This document shows, piece after piece, positions 44,078-53,034 of a stretch of DNA of 64,000 nucleotides. Origin of the DNA: Bacillota bacterium (GTDB taxonomy: Bacteria; Bacillota; Clostridia; Acetivibrionales; JAFADI01); contig JAFADI010000137.1 of the NCBI GenBank assembly GCA_023424965.1, positions 1-64,000 on the forward strand, read 5' to 3'. The notes under the pieces are model-generated. The model was not told where the DNA came from. It saw only the letters and a list, made by a program, of their open reading frames with translations, and did not search any database. Each line of letters opens with the position of its first letter. Position 1 is the first letter of the stretch. The position numbers and the translations under genes are program-made.

Positions 44078-46105
44078 ATGTCTATCAGAATGAAAATTTC
44101 CGTTGCCATGATCGTCGTCATTATCTTTTCCATTGCCGCCATGGGTGCCATCACCTACTACAAATCCAGCGGCACCATCATGGATTTAACAGATTCGGGC
44201 ATGTCGGAGACAAACAAGGAAAATGCAAACCTGATCAACGCCATGATCGAAAAGGAATCCAGGAACATCGCCCTGGTCGCAGGCCAGAAAGAGGTCGAGG
44301 AGCTGCTGGCGCTGAAAGGAGATTCGGGGGAAGGAGAAAAGCTCCGGACCGATTTGAACGAAAAGCTGCAGCGCATGGCAAAGGATGCGGGAAACCTGGA
44401 ACACATTTTTGTTGTGGACAGCAGGGGGATCATTGTCGCCGACAGTGATGCCAGCCTTCTTAATAGAGACATGAACGACAGGGAGTACACAAAAAAGGCT
44501 TTGCAGACAGGCGGCTCCGTCATCAGCGAAACCTTGAAATCAAAGTCCACCGGGGCCTACGTAGTGGCATTTGTGCAGCCGGTAAAGCTGGAGGGGCAGA
44601 CGATAGGCTTTGCAGCGGCGGCCGTGTATGCGGACAGCATCACCAAGTATCTGTCGGAGACGAGAATATTCGGTACAAAGTCCAGCTATGCCTATCTGGT
44701 GGATGAAAAAGGCATCATGCTGTACCATCCCCAGCAGGCAAAGATCGGCCTGCCGGTGGAAAACGCCCAGATAAAGTCCGTGGTGGGAAGAGTTCAAAAG
44801 GGGGAAGAGGTCAAAGCGGATTCGGTGGAATACGTATTTGAAAACAAGCTGAAAAGAGCGGCCTACAGCATCATTCCCCAGACCAACTGGACGCTGGTTG
44901 TAACGGGAGATATTGACGATATCATGCTGCCCGTCAGGAATATGGCCTACTATATCCTTGGCTTCGGCGCCATCGGCATCCTGATCGCACTGGCCATCGG
45001 CATAGTCATCGCCACAAGGATTTCCTCCCCCATCGTCAAGCTGACGGAGCTGATCAACAAAACTGCGCAGCTGGACCTGAAGTATGACCAGAGCTTCCTG
45101 TACCTGGAACGGAACAAGGACGAGACCGGCATCATTACGAAAGCTACCTTTCAGACAAGGCAGGTCTTGAGGGAAATGGCGGAAAAACTCATATCCGTAT
45201 CGGCACTTGTTTCGGACAACGGGGAGAAGCTGGAAAAGCTTGCCGTTAAAGTGCAGGAAAATGCCTACGACAATTCCGCCACCACCCAGCAGCTTTCGGC
45301 AGGCATGGAAGAAACGGCGGCGTCTTCCCAGGAAATATCGGCCACCATTTCTGAAATCGATGCCAATGTAGGCACCATTACGGAAAAGGCAAAGGAAGGG
45401 AGCGACGTATCCCGGCAGATTGCCGGAAGGGCGGTGGAACTCAAGGGAGAGGCCCTTCAGTCCACGGAGAACGCCAGGTCCATGTACGGTGACGTAAGGG
45501 CAAAACTGGAGGAGGCCATTACCCAATCCAAAACCATTGAGCAAATCAGTATCTTAACGCAGACCATTCTCGGCATAACCAAGCAGACCAACCTTCTGGC
45601 CCTGAACGCTGCCATTGAGGCCGCAAGGGCGGGCGAGGCGGGGAAGGGCTTTGCCGTTGTTGCCGAGGAAGTCAGGCACCTGGCGGAGCAGTCCTCCCAA
45701 ACCGCCGCAGGAATCCAGGAAATTGTAAAGAATGTCTATTCTTCCGTCAACAACATGAAAGATAACTCTGAGGCCATTCTGTCCTTTATCGACAAAAATG
45801 TGCTGGGGGACTATGAAAAGCTTGTAAGGGTCAGCGAACAATACAACGCGGATGCCGTGACCATAAACAAGCTCATGGGGGAATTCCAATCGGCGGCGGA
45901 ACATTTGAACATTTCCGTGTCCAACATATCCACGGCCGTAAACGAGGTGGCCTCCACCATCAACGAAGGGGCGAAGGGTGTACAGGACATGGCGGGCAAA
46001 ACCTCGGACATCGTGGAAATGACCATGGAAGAAGTGAAAATGGCCGATGAAAACATGAGCAGTGCAAAGGAACTGCAAATACTGGTGGAAAGGTTTAAAA
46101 TCTGA
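44078..46105 (+). CDS. Methyl-accepting chemotaxis protein with Cache sensor
   Basis: A 675-aa chemoreceptor: transmembrane helix at about 8-30, an extracellular dCache-like domain (HIFVVDSRGIIVADSDAS, YAYLVDEKGIMLYHPQ), a second helix at about 288-312, a HAMP region (ISSPIVKLTELI), then the long cytoplasmic coiled coil with the signalling tip TKQTNLLALNAAIEAARAGE. It follows the GGDEF-EAL gene by 41 bases and precedes the Spo0E-like and second receptor genes. Ligand unknown; Cache domains often bind amino acids or organic acids. Confidence 0.95.
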   Translation: MSIRMKISVAMIVVIIFSIAAMGAITYYKSSGTIMDLTDSGMSETNKENANLINAMIEKESRNIALVAGQKEVEELLALKGDSGEGEKLRTDLNEKLQRMAKDAGNLEHIFVVDSRGIIVADSDASLLNRDMNDREYTKKALQTGGSVISETLKSKSTGAYVVAFVQPVKLEGQTIGFAAAAVYADSITKYLSETRIFGTKSSYAYLVDEKGIMLYHPQQAKIGLPVENAQIKSVVGRVQKGEEVKADSVEYVFENKLKRAAYSIIPQTNWTLVVTGDIDDIMLPVRNMAYYILGFGAIGILIALAIGIVIATRISSPIVKLTELINKTAQLDLKYDQSFLYLERNKDETGIITKATFQTRQVLREMAEKLISVSALVSDNGEKLEKLAVKVQENAYDNSATTQQLSAGMEETAASSQEISATISEIDANVGTITEKAKEGSDVSRQIAGRAVELKGEALQSTENARSMYGDVRAKLEEAITQSKTIEQISILTQTILGITKQTNLLALNAAIEAARAGEAGKGFAVVAEEVRHLAEQSSQTAAGIQEIVKNVYSSVNNMKDNSEAILSFIDKNVLGDYEKLVRVSEQYNADAVTINKLMGEFQSAAEHLNISVSNISTAVNEVASTINEGAKGVQDMAGKTSDIVEMTMEEVKMADENMSSAKELQILVERFKI

Positions 46106-46115
46106 CGGTGCCGCA

Positions 46116-46307
46116 ATGACATATGAGAAAATTGAAAGTTTGAGGGAGCGCCTGAACAAAGCGCTGGTATCAAGTAATGCGAGCTATGATGAGATCCTGG
46201 GCCTGAGCCGGGAAATGGATTTGCTTATACTGGAGCATTACTCCGCAACTTTTCTGCAGGACACTGCGTTCGGGGAGAAAGCTTTTGAAAAGGAGAAAAG
46301 CCTATGA
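46116..46307 (+). CDS. Spo0E-like aspartyl-phosphate phosphatase
   Basis: A 63-aa protein starting at ATG 46116. The pattern IESLRERLNKAL followed by LGLSREMDLLILEHY matches the Spo0E fold of two short helices with the SxxxD signature (here S-REM-D). Spo0E proteins remove phosphate from Spo0A~P and delay sporulation; some related small proteins act on other receivers. It lies between two chemoreceptors and overlaps the second by ATGA, so it is translationally coupled to it. That placement suggests it may act on a local receiver, such as the one at 41778, rather than only on Spo0A; this is inference. Confidence 0.82.
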   Translation: MTYEKIESLRERLNKALVSSNASYDEILGLSREMDLLILEHYSATFLQDTAFGEKAFEKEKSL

Positions 46308-48298
46308 AGAGAGAAAAAATGGTTTCAATCAGCCGGAAATTAATTGCACTGCTGGTGGTCCTCATCACTTTGCCGACTTTGCTGCTGGGCTTTACCAGCT
46401 TCTGGATTTCCAGCGGCATCACCGAAGCGGAAATCAGAAGTGCCGCCGCAGGGACCATTGGCAATGTGGAAGAAAACATCAATATTTTCATGAGAATGCA
46501 GGAGGAAAACCTGTCCATCGTTGCCCAGAATGCCAATATCCGCAATATCATGACCAAAAAACCGGAAGAGGTGGTCTATGTCTATGATGTACTGCAGGGC
46601 TACATTGACGGGCACAAGGATATCATGAACATTTATGTGGGCAGAAAGGACAAAAAGATGGACCTGGTTCCAAAGCAGGAACTGCCCGCAGGCTTTGATC
46701 CCACCACAAGACCCTGGTATACCGGGGCTGTAAGCAAGAACGGGCTCATATGGACAAACCCCTATCCCAATGCCAGCACCGGCGATCTCATCGTGACCCT
46801 GGCAATTCCGGTATATGACGACAACAAGGAGTTTGCAGGGGTTTTGGGAGCGGATATTTCTCTTGAACGGCTGACGGGCTTTCTGGGCGATACGAAAATA
46901 GGAAACAAAGGGTATATTTCGCTGGTGGACAGCAGCGGTGTGCTTCTCACCCATCCGGACAAAACCCTTATCGGCAAGGAACTGCCGGTACCCGACCTGA
47001 AATCGGCGGTATATGCGGCAGAAAGCGGGAACAAGGATTATATCTACAATGGTGCAAAAAAATGCGCATATTTTTCATCCATTGAGAGCACCGGATGGAA
47101 AATACTCGGCATTTTTGACTACAGCGAGATCGGGGAAAAGACGGGAAAGATCCTGTTGACCTGTTCCGTAAGCGGGTTGGTCATCATTCTTTTTGCCATA
47201 TTCCTCGGCATTCTCTTTTCAAGGCCTCTCATAAAATCCATTAAAGTATTGTCGGAGGACATGCTCAAAATAGGGAACGGGGACCTGACCGTCAGGACCC
47301 GGGTAAAATCCAGGGATGAAATAGGCCTTCTGGCAAGGACCCTGAACAAGATGGCGGAAGAACTGGGACAGCTGATGGATAAAATAAAGGTTACCTCCAC
47401 CCGGGTGTCCGCTTCCGCAGACTCGGTGGCGACGGCTTCCCAGGAGACGACGGCGTCCACGGAGGAAATCTCCAGAACGGTGTTTGAAATTTCAAAGGTT
47501 ACCAGCGAGCAGGCAAAAAATACCGAGTACGGTTTTAATAAAACCACGGAACTGGCTGAAAACATCAAAAGCGTGTCCCAGGCCATTCAAACCATCGCGG
47601 AAATGGCGGAAAAATCAAGCCGTCTCAATCAAAAGGGGCTGGAGACGGTGGCGGTTTTGAACAGGAAGTCGGAAGAGAACAACGCGGCGGCACAGCAGGT
47701 GGGGGATGTGGTGACAGAGATGGACCGGAGCTCTGAGCAGATTGGGGCCATCATCGACACCATCAGCGGAATTGCCAGCCAGACCAACCTGCTGGCTTTA
47801 AACGCAAGCATTGAGGCCGCCAGGGCGGGAGAGTCGGGCAAGGGCTTTTCGGTGGTGGCGGAAGAGATAAGAAAACTGGCGGAGCAGTCGGCAAATGCCA
47901 CAAGCAACATCCGCGGCCTCATCAAGGAGATACAGGGGCAGGCCAGGAAGGCCGTGGAAAGCATGGAACTGGCAAAACCTGTGGTTGAAGCCCAAAGCGC
48001 GGCGGTAAAGGAAACCCGGGCCATCTTTGACGAGATATCGGAGACCATCACCGTTCTCACCGGGGAAGTGGGCGGAGTTGAAAAGCTGAACGCCAGAATG
48101 GTGGAGAAGAAGGATGAGATTCTGGGCGTTATGGAGAGCATCTCCGCTTCCGCGGAAGAGACCTCCGCCTCCACCCAGGAGGTTTCGGCCTCGGCACAGC
48201 AGCAGCTGGCAGGCATGGAGGAAGTGGAGAGGACGGCGGGGCAGTTGAACCTCCTGGCCCGTGGTTTAAGTTCTGAAATTGAAAGATTCAAGCTGTAG
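46304..48298 (+). CDS. Methyl-accepting chemotaxis protein with dCache sensor
   Basis: A 664-aa chemoreceptor starting in an ATGA overlap with the Spo0E-like gene. It has a membrane helix at about 12-35, a dCache_1 extracellular domain (PTTRPWYTGAVSKNGLIWTNPYPNASTGDL, shown here in part as WYTGAVSKNG and TNPYPNASTGDL), a second helix at about 282-304, HAMP (IKSIKVLSEDMLKIGNGDL), and a cytoplasmic tip SQTNLLALNASIEAARAGES. The WYxxA and later Asp pattern is that of amino-acid or amine-binding dCache domains, though the ligand is not certain. It ends 7 bases from the convergent ROK kinase. Confidence 0.94.
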   Translation: MKREKMVSISRKLIALLVVLITLPTLLLGFTSFWISSGITEAEIRSAAAGTIGNVEENINIFMRMQEENLSIVAQNANIRNIMTKKPEEVVYVYDVLQGYIDGHKDIMNIYVGRKDKKMDLVPKQELPAGFDPTTRPWYTGAVSKNGLIWTNPYPNASTGDLIVTLAIPVYDDNKEFAGVLGADISLERLTGFLGDTKIGNKGYISLVDSSGVLLTHPDKTLIGKELPVPDLKSAVYAAESGNKDYIYNGAKKCAYFSSIESTGWKILGIFDYSEIGEKTGKILLTCSVSGLVIILFAIFLGILFSRPLIKSIKVLSEDMLKIGNGDLTVRTRVKSRDEIGLLARTLNKMAEELGQLMDKIKVTSTRVSASADSVATASQETTASTEEISRTVFEISKVTSEQAKNTEYGFNKTTELAENIKSVSQAIQTIAEMAEKSSRLNQKGLETVAVLNRKSEENNAAAQQVGDVVTEMDRSSEQIGAIIDTISGIASQTNLLALNASIEAARAGESGKGFSVVAEEIRKLAEQSANATSNIRGLIKEIQGQARKAVESMELAKPVVEAQSAAVKETRAIFDEISETITVLTGEVGGVEKLNARMVEKKDEILGVMESISASAEETSASTQEVSASAQQQLAGMEEVERTAGQLNLLARGLSSEIERFKL

Positions 48299-48305
48299 AT
48301 AAAAA

Positions 48306-49265
48306 CTATCTGTTCCTGTAAAGCCCAAGCATGGCGGCGCCGATCATGACGGAGGCGCCGCTTATTTCTGCAATTTTGAATTCGGGCTGGATGACATCCT
48401 TGGCGTAAACCTTTTCATTGACAAGTTCCCTCAGAGGTTTGAGGAAGCATTCGCCCAGCTTGGTGATGGGTCCTCCCAGGATGACCGCTGCCGGCATTAA
48501 AATATCAATGATATTGGTTATTCCTTCCGCCAGGTACTCCAGGTATTTGTCGGTCACTTCCCTGGCTGTGGCATCCCCCAGCTTCCTGGCTTCAAAGGCG
48601 GTAAATTCATCGATTTTGGACAAATCTCCCCCGACAATCTGATTCATCAGGGAGGAAGGATGTTTCTGGGCCGCCGCCTTTGTCTGCCTTATCAGGGCAG
48701 GGGCCGAGGCGTAAGCCTCCCAGCAGCCTTTCCTTCCACAGGTGCACTCTTCGCCGCCCATGGCGATGACCATGTGTCCCAGCTCCGCGCCTGCAAAATT
48801 AAAGCCGTTGTAAATGTTGTTGTTTATGATGATTCCTCCGCCGATCCCCGTACCGATGCGGATGGTGATGGAGTAATCAATGTCTTCTGCGGCTCCTGCC
48901 ACACTTTCCGCCAAAGCCGCACAATTTGCGTCATTTTCTATATGGACGGGCAATTTGAAATACTTCTGCAGCTCAGCACGGATGGGCGTATGATGGAAAT
49001 TGAGCGTGTAATTTCTTACGATGATACCCTCCTTGTCGTTGGGTATGCCGGGACAGCCAACTCCGATGTACTTTACATCCCTGATGTCGATGCCGTCCTT
49101 CTCCAAAAGCGAATTTGCAATGGAAGCCACCTCGCCGATAATCTCGGTGTAGTGACGGCCGCTGGAATTGGGATGTTTTTCCTTGTTGATGAGTCTTCCG
49201 TATTTGTCCACGATGCCTACACCGATCTGGGCAACGCCTATTTCAACCCCTATAAAATACTTCAT
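48306..49265 (-). CDS. ROK family sugar kinase (glucokinase-like)
   Basis: About 319 aa, started at the ATG 49265 with GGAG upstream; an in-frame ATG at 49280 is possible. Features are the phosphate-1 loop FIGVEIGVAQIGVGIVD, HIENDANCAALAE with the catalytic Asp, GTGIGGGIIINN, the ROK signature GAELGHMVI and the zinc-binding CTCGRKGCWE. No helix-turn-helix precedes the kinase domain, so it is an enzyme rather than a NagC/XylR-type repressor. It probably phosphorylates glucose or a related hexose. It lies 29 bases downstream of the KimA-like transporter gene. Confidence 0.91.
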   Translation of the reverse strand: MKYFIGVEIGVAQIGVGIVDKYGRLINKEKHPNSSGRHYTEIIGEVASIANSLLEKDGIDIRDVKYIGVGCPGIPNDKEGIIVRNYTLNFHHTPIRAELQKYFKLPVHIENDANCAALAESVAGAAEDIDYSITIRIGTGIGGGIIINNNIYNGFNFAGAELGHMVIAMGGEECTCGRKGCWEAYASAPALIRQTKAAAQKHPSSLMNQIVGGDLSKIDEFTAFEARKLGDATAREVTDKYLEYLAEGITNIIDILMPAAVILGGPITKLGECFLKPLRELVNEKVYAKDVIQPEFKIAEISGASVMIGAAMLGLYRNR

Positions 49266-49294
49266 CGTATTTATCTCCATTTTCCCCGCTACCG

Positions 49295-51169
49295 CTACCG
49301 GTCGCGGTATTTTGGATTGTTTAAGACAAAATCGTCATCTTTCAACTGCAGCGGCATGACCGCCACAACAATATGCTTGTGCTTCAAAAGCTCCCTTTCC
49401 ACAAACACCCTGGTCTGGTTGTGAAGAATCCGGTGCCACCAGGACTTTACTGAAAACTGGGGCAGGATGACCGTGATCATGTCCCCCTTGTTGTAATCAT
49501 ACTCCGCCGATTCAATAAATTTCAGCAAAGGCTCAACCACCTTTCTGAAGGGCGAATACTTGATGATCAGGGGGATATCGGCGTTCAGCAGATTGAACCG
49601 CTCCTTCACTTTATTGGCACTTTCCTCATCGATCGCCACAGTGAATGCCACGACGTTGTCGGAAATAGTTTTTGCATATCGCAGCGCACGTATGCTTGAC
49701 TTATTTATACTTTCAATGGGCACGATGACCCGGTTGCTGTAAACATTGTGCTCCACATCGATGCACTCAAGCTCTTCCGGCTTTATCCTCAACTGCTTTG
49801 ACACGGCAATATAATGCCTTTTGACCTTGAGCATCATGAAGATAAGAATGGGGATGACAATGACCACGATCCAGGTGCCCTGGGAAAATTTTGTTATGGC
49901 GATGACAATGACCACGGCGAAGGTGACAAAGGCTCCGAAGCCGTTGATCGATGCCTTGGGTACCCAATTATCTCCCTTCTCCCTCAGCCACTTGACAAAC
50001 ATGCCCGACTGGGAAAGGGTAAAGGAGATGAAAACCCCGATGGCGTAAAGCCCGATCAGCGAGGTGACATCCGCATTGAAGGCCACGATCAGCAGCATGG
50101 CGATCCCCGAAAGCAGGAGAATTCCGTTGGAAAAGCTCAACCTGTCGCCCCTCATGCTGAGCCATCTCGGAACATAACCCTCCCTTGCCATGACGGAAAT
50201 CAGGTTGGGAAAGCCGAAATAGGCGGTGTTGGCCGCCAGCACCAGGATTGTAAAGGACAGGGCCGTGATGATATAAAATGCAAGATTCCTTCCGAAAACC
50301 TGCTCGGCAATCTGTACGAGCATGGCGCCCTTAAGGGGGTCCGTGGGGTAATAATTGGCCATGATGGAAGTACCCCCGAACACAATGAGCACCAGGGTGG
50401 ACAGCAGCACCAGCACGGCCTTTGCATTTCTGGTGGACGGCTCTTTGAAATTGGGCACCGCATTGCTTACGGCCTCAACGCCCGTCAGGGCCGCACAGCC
50501 GTTTGTGAAGGCCTGGAGAATCAAAAAGAGCGTAAGGGGCTGCAACGTACTCTGGGCTATTTCAATGGGTTCAGGCTTATATCCCCCGATAATCTTGGCA
50601 ATTCCGAAAATCATCATCAGGATAATCGAAAGGATAAAGAAATACGTGGGGAGGCTGAAAATTTTCGCAGATTCCTTGATCCCTCTCAGATTTCCCAGGG
50701 TCATGAGCAAAATGACAAGCAGGCATAAGTAAACCCGGTAGGGCTCCAGCTGCGTAAAAGCGGAAACGATCTGGTCCACCCCGGAAGCGATACTTACGGC
50801 AACGGTGAGGATATACCCGATACTGAGGGCGGAACCGGCCACAACCCCGGCAATTAAGCCTATATTTTCCTTTGCTACCACAAAAGCTCCTCCGCCGTTG
50901 GGATAGCTCTCGATGGTCTGCCTGTACGAAAGGGTCAATATGGCAAGGAGGACAATGATTGCCGCAGAGATGTAGGTCAGCTGCCTGAAGGCCAGCATAC
51001 CCACCGCGGGCACCAGAACGATCAGTATTTCGTTCCCGGCATATGCAACGGAGGATATGGCGTCGCTTGAGAGAATAGGAAGCCCCCAAAAGACACCAAA
51101 CTTTTCGCCGTGTAATGCCTCATTTTTTAACGGCCTGCCTATCAACCACCTTTTTACGTCCTTAAACAT
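49295..51169 (-). CDS. KimA-like APC superfamily transporter (probable K+ uptake)
   Basis: A 624-aa membrane protein with about twelve predicted helices and a C-terminal cytoplasmic region of about 150 residues. The N-terminal RWLIGRPLKNEALHGEK, LSSDAISSVAYAGNEIL, SYRQTIESYPNGGGAFVVAKEN and TVAVSIASGVDQIVSAF closely follow the layout of Bacillus KimA (formerly YdaO), a K+/H+ symporter. The family is annotated widely as amino-acid permease. KimA genes often have a c-di-AMP riboswitch; I see none here. Substrate is inferred from similarity recognised by eye. Confidence 0.85.
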   Translation of the reverse strand: MFKDVKRWLIGRPLKNEALHGEKFGVFWGLPILSSDAISSVAYAGNEILIVLVPAVGMLAFRQLTYISAAIIVLLAILTLSYRQTIESYPNGGGAFVVAKENIGLIAGVVAGSALSIGYILTVAVSIASGVDQIVSAFTQLEPYRVYLCLLVILLMTLGNLRGIKESAKIFSLPTYFFILSIILMMIFGIAKIIGGYKPEPIEIAQSTLQPLTLFLILQAFTNGCAALTGVEAVSNAVPNFKEPSTRNAKAVLVLLSTLVLIVFGGTSIMANYYPTDPLKGAMLVQIAEQVFGRNLAFYIITALSFTILVLAANTAYFGFPNLISVMAREGYVPRWLSMRGDRLSFSNGILLLSGIAMLLIVAFNADVTSLIGLYAIGVFISFTLSQSGMFVKWLREKGDNWVPKASINGFGAFVTFAVVIVIAITKFSQGTWIVVIVIPILIFMMLKVKRHYIAVSKQLRIKPEELECIDVEHNVYSNRVIVPIESINKSSIRALRYAKTISDNVVAFTVAIDEESANKVKERFNLLNADIPLIIKYSPFRKVVEPLLKFIESAEYDYNKGDMITVILPQFSVKSWWHRILHNQTRVFVERELLKHKHIVVAVMPLQLKDDDFVLNNPKYRDR

Positions 51170-51490
51170 GTCAATCCGTACTCCTTGATGGAAAGGTAAT
51201 ATAAAAATAACTACACAAGCAAATGAACCCCTGTAGTTTAAAGTATTTAAGCGCTATCTTACTATTATATTACTATTGACCATAAATAATTAATGTCAAT
51301 TTGTTTCAATTATGGCTATTTAGATTAAAATTCTATTGAATTCCGACTTTATGTCGATGGCTCGTATTGGGAGAATTAATTTATTAGAATATCTTGGAAT
51401 TGGAAGATAGTATTGCAATGGCAGCAGAAATTATGCTATCATAGTATTATAATACAAAACATGGTATCACATTGTGAAACGGGAGAGTTT
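51170..51490. other. Divergent intergenic region between transporter and IclR regulator
   Basis: The 321-base AT-rich gap contains AACTACA (51209-51215) paired with TGTAGTT (51232-51238) in the transporter leader. On the plus strand TTGCAA (51413-51418) and TATCAT (51437-51442) with an 18-base spacer form a plausible promoter for the regulator gene. ATTGTGAAACG (51471-51481), also present before kdgA, lies just before its ribosome site and suggests autoregulation. No c-di-AMP riboswitch is visible. Confidence 0.55.
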
Positions 51491-52258
51491 ATGTCTGAGA
51501 AATCAATCCAGGTAATTGACAGGGCATTGGATGTGCTTGAGCTCCTTGCAACGGAAAAAGGCGGTCTGGGTGTCACGGAAATAGGCCACAGGCTGGGTCT
51601 TCACAAAAGTACAGTCCACAGGATATTGTCCGCCATGGCCGAAAGGGGATACATCGAGAAGGCTTCCGGCAGCGGGATGTACAAAATAGGACTTAAGCTT
51701 GTGGAACTGAGCAGCGTCCATTTGAGCAATGTGGAGCTGAAAACGGAGGCAAGGCCCTATCTGTGGGAGCTTACCTCGAAAATGAACCTGACTTCCCACC
51801 TGGCCATTCTTGACGGGGTTGATGCCATCTATATAGAAAAAGTAGACGTTGTGAGCAACATCCGGCTTTACTCCCAGATCGGCCGCAGGATACCGGTGTA
51901 TTGTTCGGCTCTGGGCAAAAGCCTGCTGTCGGGCCTGCCCGACGGGGAGCTTGGCGACACCGTCGCCAGGTGTAATTTTGTCAAATTCACGGAAAAGACC
52001 CTGACAGACAAAAACGAACTCATCAGCCAGGTCAGAAAAGTAAGGCTTAAGGGCTGGTCGATGGACGATGAAGAGCACGACGAAGGCATAAGGTGTATTG
52101 CCGCTCCGGTATTTGACTACCGGGGCAAGGTCATAGCCGCTTTAAGCATATCGGGGCCTGCTGCCGTTGTGGCGGCGGATAAGGACGGGGAAACGGCAGA
52201 GTTTGTGAAGGATGCGGCATTAAAGATTTCAGGCAGGATGGGCTATAAATGCGAATGA
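51491..52258 (+). CDS. kdgR: IclR family regulator, KdgR-like
   Basis: A 255-aa protein starting at ATG 51491 behind GGGAGAG. The winged helix is visible: VIDRALDVLELLATEKGG, VTEIGHRLGLHKSTVHRILSAM, GYIEK. The C-terminal effector domain carries IRLYSQIGRRIPVYCSALGKSLLSGL and DDEEHDEGIRCIAAPVFDY. It directly precedes kdgA, kdgK, kduI and kduD, and a KdgR-type palindrome (TGAAACGTCGTTTCA) lies in the intervening gap. It most likely represses the pathway until 2-keto-3-deoxygluconate accumulates, as KdgR does in other bacteria; the name is by function and context. Confidence 0.9.
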   Translation: MSEKSIQVIDRALDVLELLATEKGGLGVTEIGHRLGLHKSTVHRILSAMAERGYIEKASGSGMYKIGLKLVELSSVHLSNVELKTEARPYLWELTSKMNLTSHLAILDGVDAIYIEKVDVVSNIRLYSQIGRRIPVYCSALGKSLLSGLPDGELGDTVARCNFVKFTEKTLTDKNELISQVRKVRLKGWSMDDEEHDEGIRCIAAPVFDYRGKVIAALSISGPAAVVAADKDGETAEFVKDAALKISGRMGYKCE

Positions 52259-52335
52259 GGTTTTAAACCGTCGCTGAGTATATAGCGGGTGCAATGTGCA
52301 GGAACAGGGCATATTAAAAATTTTTACACATATTG

Positions 52336-52361
52336 TGAAACGTCGTTTCATGATATGAAAC
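52336..52361 (+). promoter_or_regulatory. Overlapping KdgR-like operators before kdgA
   Basis: TGAAACGTCGTTTCA (52336-52350) is a perfect 15-base palindrome and GTTTCATGATATGAAAC (52345-52361) a second one with 7-base arms; they share 6 bases. Both match the TGAAAC/GTTTCA half-sites known for KdgR-type IclR regulators. ATTGTGAAACG, which includes the first half-site, is repeated before the regulator gene at 51471. The sites end 16 bases before the kdgA start and overlap the leader. Confidence 0.78.
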
Positions 52362-52376
52362 AAAAGGAGGTCATTT

Positions 52377-53021
52377 ATGGATCGGAGCGAGATTGTCAAA
52401 AAGATTTGTGACTGTGGTGTAGTGGCGGTAGTGAGGGCGGAAAACGGCGAGCAGGCGGTGAAAATTGCAGAAGCTTGCATAAATGCCGGTATTGCAGGGA
52501 TCGAGATCACCTTCACCGTTCCCGGAGCGGCGGAGGTCATAAAGAAGCTTTCCGAAACCTACGGGGCGGGTGAGATTCTGGTGGGGGCGGGTACGGTGCT
52601 GGATCCTGAGACGGCCAGGACCGCCATACTGGCGGGAGCGAAATATGTTGTGAGCCCGTACCTGAACAAGGAAGTGGTGCGGCTGTGCAACCGGTATCAG
52701 GTGCCGTGCATGCCGGGAGCCATGACGGTGAAAGAGGTGGTGGAGTGCATGGAGGCCGGCGCCGATATTGTAAAAATATTCCCCGGTGAATTGTTCGGAC
52801 CTGCAATCATAAAAGCGGTGAAGGGTCCCATTCCGCAGGCCAGGCTGATGCCCACCGGCGGTGTGAGCCTTGACAATGTGGAAGAATGGATCAAGGCAGG
52901 CAGCGCGGCTGTGGGTGTAGGGGGCAATCTCACCGCAGGGGCGAAAACCGGTGATTACCAGTCTGTTTGCCGGATCGGCAGGGAATTTGTGGAGAAAGTC
53001 AGGGCGGCACGCTCAAAGTGA
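52377..53021 (+). CDS. kdgA: 2-keto-3-deoxy-6-phosphogluconate aldolase
   Basis: A 214-aa class I aldolase splitting KDPG to pyruvate and glyceraldehyde 3-phosphate in the cytosol. It has the Schiff-base Lys-133 in DIVKIFPGE, the GIEITFTVPG segment with the catalytic Glu-43, and LMPTGGV. The start follows AAAAGGAGGT. It is the first enzyme gene after the KdgR-like operators and supplies the last step of the uronate route whose other steps follow. Confidence 0.95.
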   Translation: MDRSEIVKKICDCGVVAVVRAENGEQAVKIAEACINAGIAGIEITFTVPGAAEVIKKLSETYGAGEILVGAGTVLDPETARTAILAGAKYVVSPYLNKEVVRLCNRYQVPCMPGAMTVKEVVECMEAGADIVKIFPGELFGPAIIKAVKGPIPQARLMPTGGVSLDNVEEWIKAGSAAVGVGGNLTAGAKTGDYQSVCRIGREFVEKVRAARSK

Positions 53022-53034
53022 GGGGGAGATTAAA

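Noticed and set aside
49814..50728. Plus-strand open frame opposite the KimA-like gene
   Set aside because: Very rich in Gly, Asp, Gln and His with no domain; it mirrors the hydrophobic codons of the transporter on the other strand.
51170..51300. c-di-AMP (ydaO) riboswitch before the KimA-like gene
   Set aside because: The expected length and conserved GGG and GGAA blocks are absent; only a simple 7-bp hairpin is present.
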